Positions 61,179-64,000 of a stretch of 64,000 bases of DNA are shown here, piece after piece. Under the pieces are notes generated by a model. That model ran no database searches, was not told the DNA's origin, and saw only the letters and a list, made by a program, of their open reading frames with translations. Within the stretch, counting starts at the first letter, position 1; each line of letters begins with the position of its first letter. The DNA is from Lachnospiraceae bacterium G41 (GTDB taxonomy: Bacteria > Bacillota > Clostridia > Lachnospirales > Lachnospiraceae). The stretch is taken from contig FNEU01000003.1 in the NCBI GenBank assembly GCA_900100245.1, positions 1-64,000 of the forward strand. Reading direction: 5' to 3'. The position numbers and the translations under genes are program-made.

Positions 61179-62243
61179 ATGAAGAAGTTTAAGGATTTTT
61201 TGAAAGAATTTTTTATTGACGGATTAAGCGGAATGGCAACAGGACTTTTTGCCACTCTGATTATCGGAACCATTATTTTACAGATCGGAACGGTTATTCC
61301 GGGTAAAATAGGAACGTATGTTACACTCGTCGGAAAAGTAGCCCAGATGCTTACGGGCGCCGGCATAGGAAGCGGTGTAGCAATTAAGTTAAAAGCTAAA
61401 CCTCTTACGGTTTTATCGGCAGCAGTTTCAGGTATGCTCGGTGCATTTGCATCACAGATTATCGCAGGCACAATTCTTGTTGAAGGAAAGATGACTCTTT
61501 CCGGCCCCGGCGAACCCCTCGGTGCATTCCTTGCTGCAATCGCTGCAGTATATTTAGGAAAAGTTGTTGCAGGCAAAACAAAACTCGATATTCTTGTTAC
61601 GCCTCTTTGTCTTATTACAGTAGGTGCAACGGTCGGACTTATCCTCGGACCTCCCATCTCAAAGTTTATGACTTTTGTAGGCGATATGATCAGATTCGGT
61701 ACAGAGCAGGCCCCCTTCCTTATGGGAATCATTGTATCGGTACTTATGGGTATTGCTCTTACGCTTCCCATATCTTCGGCAGCAATCGGCGTCATCCTCG
61801 GACTTTCGGGTATCGCGGCAGGCGCCGCAACAGTAGGATGCTGTGCCAACATGATCGGCTTTGCAGTAGCAAGCTTTAAAGATAATAAATGGAACGGTCT
61901 TTTTGCACAGGGCTTGGGAACCAGTATGCTTCAGATGCCCAACATCGTAAAAAAACCAATCATATGGCTGCCCGCCATTATATCCAGTGCCATCATCGGA
62001 CCGATTTCAACCATGGTTTTCCACTTCGAAAACAATGCAACCGGTTCAGGTATGGGTACAGCCGGTCTGGTAGGACCTATAAATGCATTCCAGGTTATGA
62101 CGGCAAACGGAACACCCGCATGGCTTGTACTTGGTGAGATTGCACTTTTATGCTTCATTCTTCCCGGAGTTTTGTCATGGCTTATTTCTCTATTGATGAG
62201 AAAGCTTGGAGCCATCAAAGACGGAGATATGAAACTTAACTAA
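61179..62243 (+). CDS. PfoR-like membrane protein / PTS EIIC-type (PTS_EIIC_2)
   Basis: A 354-residue protein with about 9-10 hydrophobic segments, similar to Clostridium perfringens PfoR and to proteins called PTS sugar transporter subunit IIC (PTS_EIIC_2). Conserved features are GIGSGVAIKLKAKPL, the VGCCANMIGFAVASF segment, and NNATGSGMGTAGLVGPI. No IIA or IIB partner lies nearby, so a sugar-PTS role is unproven. PfoR was named as a regulator, but this too is debated. GGAAAGGTGCGGAA is the ribosome binding site. A terminator follows. Confidence 0.82.
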   Translation: MKKFKDFLKEFFIDGLSGMATGLFATLIIGTIILQIGTVIPGKIGTYVTLVGKVAQMLTGAGIGSGVAIKLKAKPLTVLSAAVSGMLGAFASQIIAGTILVEGKMTLSGPGEPLGAFLAAIAAVYLGKVVAGKTKLDILVTPLCLITVGATVGLILGPPISKFMTFVGDMIRFGTEQAPFLMGIIVSVLMGIALTLPISSAAIGVILGLSGIAAGAATVGCCANMIGFAVASFKDNKWNGLFAQGLGTSMLQMPNIVKKPIIWLPAIISSAIIGPISTMVFHFENNATGSGMGTAGLVGPINAFQVMTANGTPAWLVLGEIALLCFILPGVLSWLISLLMRKLGAIKDGDMKLN

Positions 62244-62264
62244 ATTTTCTAAGGATAAAAAATC

Positions 62265-62295
62265 GACTTCGGGAGTATTTTCCGAAGTCTTTTTT
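62265..62295 (+). terminator. Terminator after the PfoR-like gene
   Basis: GACTTCGG / CCGAAGTC stem, loop GAGTATTTT, then TTTTTT. The MATE gene promoter starts 2 bases later. Confidence 0.92.
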
Positions 62296-62296
62296 A

Positions 62297-62305
62297 TGCT
62301 AAAAT
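62297..62305 (+). promoter_or_regulatory. Extended -10 promoter giving a near-leaderless MATE mRNA
   Basis: TG-c-TAAAAT, with TAAAAT at 62300-62305. The expected start of transcription (about 62312) is 4 bases from the ATG, leaving no room for a ribosome binding site. Confidence 0.55.
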
Positions 62306-62315
62306 AAAAAACTGT

Positions 62316-63722
62316 ATGAAAAGCAAACATCAGGAATCGATTGAATTTTATATAAAAGTTTTTAAGCTGGCGCTTCCGATAGCGCTTCAAAGCCTTATCA
62401 CCATCGGCGTAAACATGCTTGACACCATGATGGTAGGAAGTTTGGGAGACAATTCGCTTTCGGCGACTTCGCTTGCGAACTCTTTTATAAGCGTTTTCCA
62501 GATATTCTGCATGGGACTCGGAATGGGAGCATCGGTTCTCGTTTCAAGATACTGGGGCATAAAAAAAGTCGCAAAAGACGAGAAAGAAGCGGGTGACGCA
62601 ACAAGAGCCTTAAAGCAGACGGTCTGCCTTGTAATAAGATTAAACCTAATTCTCGCGACGCTTTTTGCGCTTGCAACATATTTTATCCCGGGCCTTATTA
62701 TGAGAACCTACACCGACAAGACAGCGATAATAGATCTTGGTGTTACATATTTTAAGTTTTCGGTTTTAACTTACTATTTTGTCGGATTATCCCTTGTGGT
62801 AACGATAGTTCTTCGAAGCGTAGGACAGGTAATGTTTCCGCTTATCGTATCTTTCGGAGCATTTTTCGTCAACCTTGCGATGAACTATACTTTTATCTTC
62901 GGTAAGTTCGGAGCTCCGAGACTCGAAGTTGCGGGTGCCGCACTTGGTACACTTATTGCGAGAATCTTTGAATTTACGATGATTCTTGGATATCTTTTCT
63001 TCATTGATAAAAAGATCGCCTTCAGGATAAAAGATATGATAATGAAGACAGGATCCCTTTTCTGGGAATACGTCCGCATCAGTATCCCCGTGCTTATAAG
63101 TGACGGCATTTTAGCGCTTGGAACCAATGCAGTTGCAATGGTAATAGGACACCTCGGCGAGACCTTTACGGCCGCGAATGCGATAACAAGTGTAACGCAG
63201 CAGCTCAGTAACGTAGTTATTTCGGGCGTCAGTCAGGCCGGCGCGATAGTTACGGGAATTACGCTTGGCGAGGGAGATAAGGAAAAGACGATGAAGCAGG
63301 GCTACCGGTTTTTTGGACTCGGACTTTTCCTCGGAACTTTGTCTGCGCTCTTTATATTTATTTTCAGCGACATGATTATAGGTTTTTATGATAATGTCAG
63401 TCCCGAAACGGCTCAGATTGCCAAGCAGCTTATGAATGCAATCTGCCTAATCGTGGTATTTCAGGGCACGAACAGTATTATGACCAAGGGCGTCCTTCGA
63501 GGCGGTGGCGACACAACCGTACTGATGGTTGCCGACAATATCATGCTTTGGGTTCTTGCGATACCGCTTGGAATACTCGCGGGATTTTATTTCAAATTCC
63601 CGCCGTTTTGGATTTACATCTGCCTTAAATCAGACCAGATTGTTAAGACAGTATGGGCATTTTTGAGGCTGCGCAGTAAAAAGTGGATTAAAAAGATTTC
63701 AACGGAGTCGGCAAAGAAATGA
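62316..63722 (+). CDS. MATE-family efflux transporter
   Basis: A 468-residue multidrug and toxin extrusion protein with about 12 hydrophobic segments. [18 protein letters not shown] and the N-terminal [23 protein letters not shown] are typical of the DinF/NorM-like family. MATE pumps export cationic compounds with sodium or proton antiport; the substrate is unknown. There is no Shine-Dalgarno before ATG 62316. Its stop overlaps the GIY-YIG gene (ATGA). Confidence 0.92.
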   Translation: MKSKHQESIEFYIKVFKLALPIALQSLITIGVNMLDTMMVGSLGDNSLSATSLANSFISVFQIFCMGLGMGASVLVSRYWGIKKVAKDEKEAGDATRALKQTVCLVIRLNLILATLFALATYFIPGLIMRTYTDKTAIIDLGVTYFKFSVLTYYFVGLSLVVTIVLRSVGQVMFPLIVSFGAFFVNLAMNYTFIFGKFGAPRLEVAGAALGTLIARIFEFTMILGYLFFIDKKIAFRIKDMIMKTGSLFWEYVRISIPVLISDGILALGTNAVAMVIGHLGETFTAANAITSVTQQLSNVVISGVSQAGAIVTGITLGEGDKEKTMKQGYRFFGLGLFLGTLSALFIFIFSDMIIGFYDNVSPETAQIAKQLMNAICLIVVFQGTNSIMTKGVLRGGGDTTVLMVADNIMLWVLAIPLGILAGFYFKFPPFWIYICLKSDQIVKTVWAFLRLRSKKWIKKISTESAKK

Positions 63723-63982
63723 AAACCAAACACTATATATACATTCTCGAATGCTCGGACAAAACGCTTTACACGGGCTACACCAACGATCTTGAAAACC
63801 GCTTAAAAGCGCATAATGAAGGGAAGGGTGCGAAGTACACCAAAAGCCGCCTGCCTGTAAAGATGGTATATTCCGAAACTTTTGATGATAAAAAAGAAGC
63901 GATGAGCAGAGAGTGGTTTATAAAACACAGATTAACAAGAGAAGAGAAATTAGAACTCATAAAAAAAGGGAAACCGTTATAA
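63719..63982 (+). CDS. GIY-YIG nuclease-superfamily protein (UPF0213/YhbQ type)
   Basis: An 87-residue single GIY-YIG domain, the normal size for the UPF0213 group. [36 protein letters not shown] carries the two YIY...YTG strands and the Arg; a conserved Glu follows in [15 protein letters not shown]. Cellular role is uncertain, possibly DNA repair. It starts in the MATE stop codon, so translation is coupled. Its stop lies inside the terminator. Confidence 0.93.
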   Translation: MKTKHYIYILECSDKTLYTGYTNDLENRLKAHNEGKGAKYTKSRLPVKMVYSETFDDKKEAMSREWFIKHRLTREEKLELIKKGKPL

Positions 63983-63995
63983 ACGATTTCCCTTT
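63963..63995 (+). terminator. Terminator at the window end
   Basis: AAAAGGGAAA / TTTCCCTTTT stem with a 13-base loop; the GIY-YIG stop codon is inside it. Confidence 0.88.
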
Positions 63996-64000
63996 TACTT

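Noticed and set aside
61179-62243. A complete PTS sugar system
   Set aside because: Only the IIC-like membrane protein is present; no IIA, IIB, sugar kinase or regulator of a PTS operon lies beside it.
1-64000. Prophage or integrated conjugative element
   Set aside because: No integrase, capsid, portal, terminase, relaxase or type IV secretion genes were found; the tRNA-end copies are the only integration-like trace.

Overview
The window looks like chromosomal DNA of an anaerobic, low-to-mid GC Firmicute of the class Clostridia, most likely a gut or rumen Lachnospiraceae (Butyrivibrio-like). The basis is the gene families (DUF6472, DUF951, AddAB, GdpP-RplI-DnaB, class 2 IleRS, anaerobic NrdG, a 2[4Fe-4S] ferredoxin, a GH120 beta-xylosidase), strong GGAGG ribosome binding sites and sigma-A promoters. 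No plasmid or phage backbone is visible; genus is inference.

Layout. 1-345: 3' end of an IS200/IS605 element. 428-9926: housekeeping genes (COG2509 flavoprotein, thioesterase, NlpC/P60 wall hydrolase, rRNA methyltransferase, argC, plsC), then a DUF805 membrane protein ending in seven YGPP(E)W(F) repeats, directly followed by a radical SAM/SPASM enzyme, a small Cys-rich protein, a sirtuin and DUF951. 9960-15103: rpsF-ssb-rpsR, then gdpP-rplI-dnaB; ferredoxin opposes dnaB. 15519-21746: ileS, and a glycogen phosphorylase with a Lys/Ala/Thr-rich N-terminal extension of about 130 residues. 21897-30623: a tightly packed signalling operon (metallophosphoesterase; REC-GGDEF-REC-HD-GYP protein; hybrid kinase with Hpt; hybrid kinase fused to a DegV domain). 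30701-38405: acetyltransferase, addB and addA. 38411-41352: dispersed 29-bp repeats, then a tetR-MFS-CPBP operon with twin operators. 41381-43410: ackA, tRNA-Ser(CGA), and a scarred region with copies of the tRNA 3' end and a headless frame of six 21-codon repeats. 43515-53043: GH120 xylosidase, sortase B plus LCP protein, a glmS-ribozyme-like RNA in front of nagB, a cytoplasmic GH13 enzyme with a charged repetitive tail of about 260 residues, and a PucR/CdaR regulator. 53040-63995: nrdG, hypothetical, tadA, histidine kinase/response regulator pair, pseudouridine synthase, ahcY, sodium symporter, PfoR-like/PTS IIC membrane protein, MATE pump and GIY-YIG protein.

Most notable: (1) a glmS-type ribozyme core upstream of nagB instead of glmS, suggesting that the deaminase may run in the GlcN6P-forming direction or that the RNA is a relic; (2) the YGPP-repeat membrane protein next to a SPASM radical SAM enzyme, a candidate peptide-modification pair; (3) a histidine kinase-REC-DegV fusion; (4) Lys-rich low-complexity appendages on two alpha-glucan enzymes plus a headless Lys/Ala-rich repeat frame; (5) a perfect 16-bp palindrome in the rpsF promoter spacer, 12 bp of which recurs at the ileS promoter.
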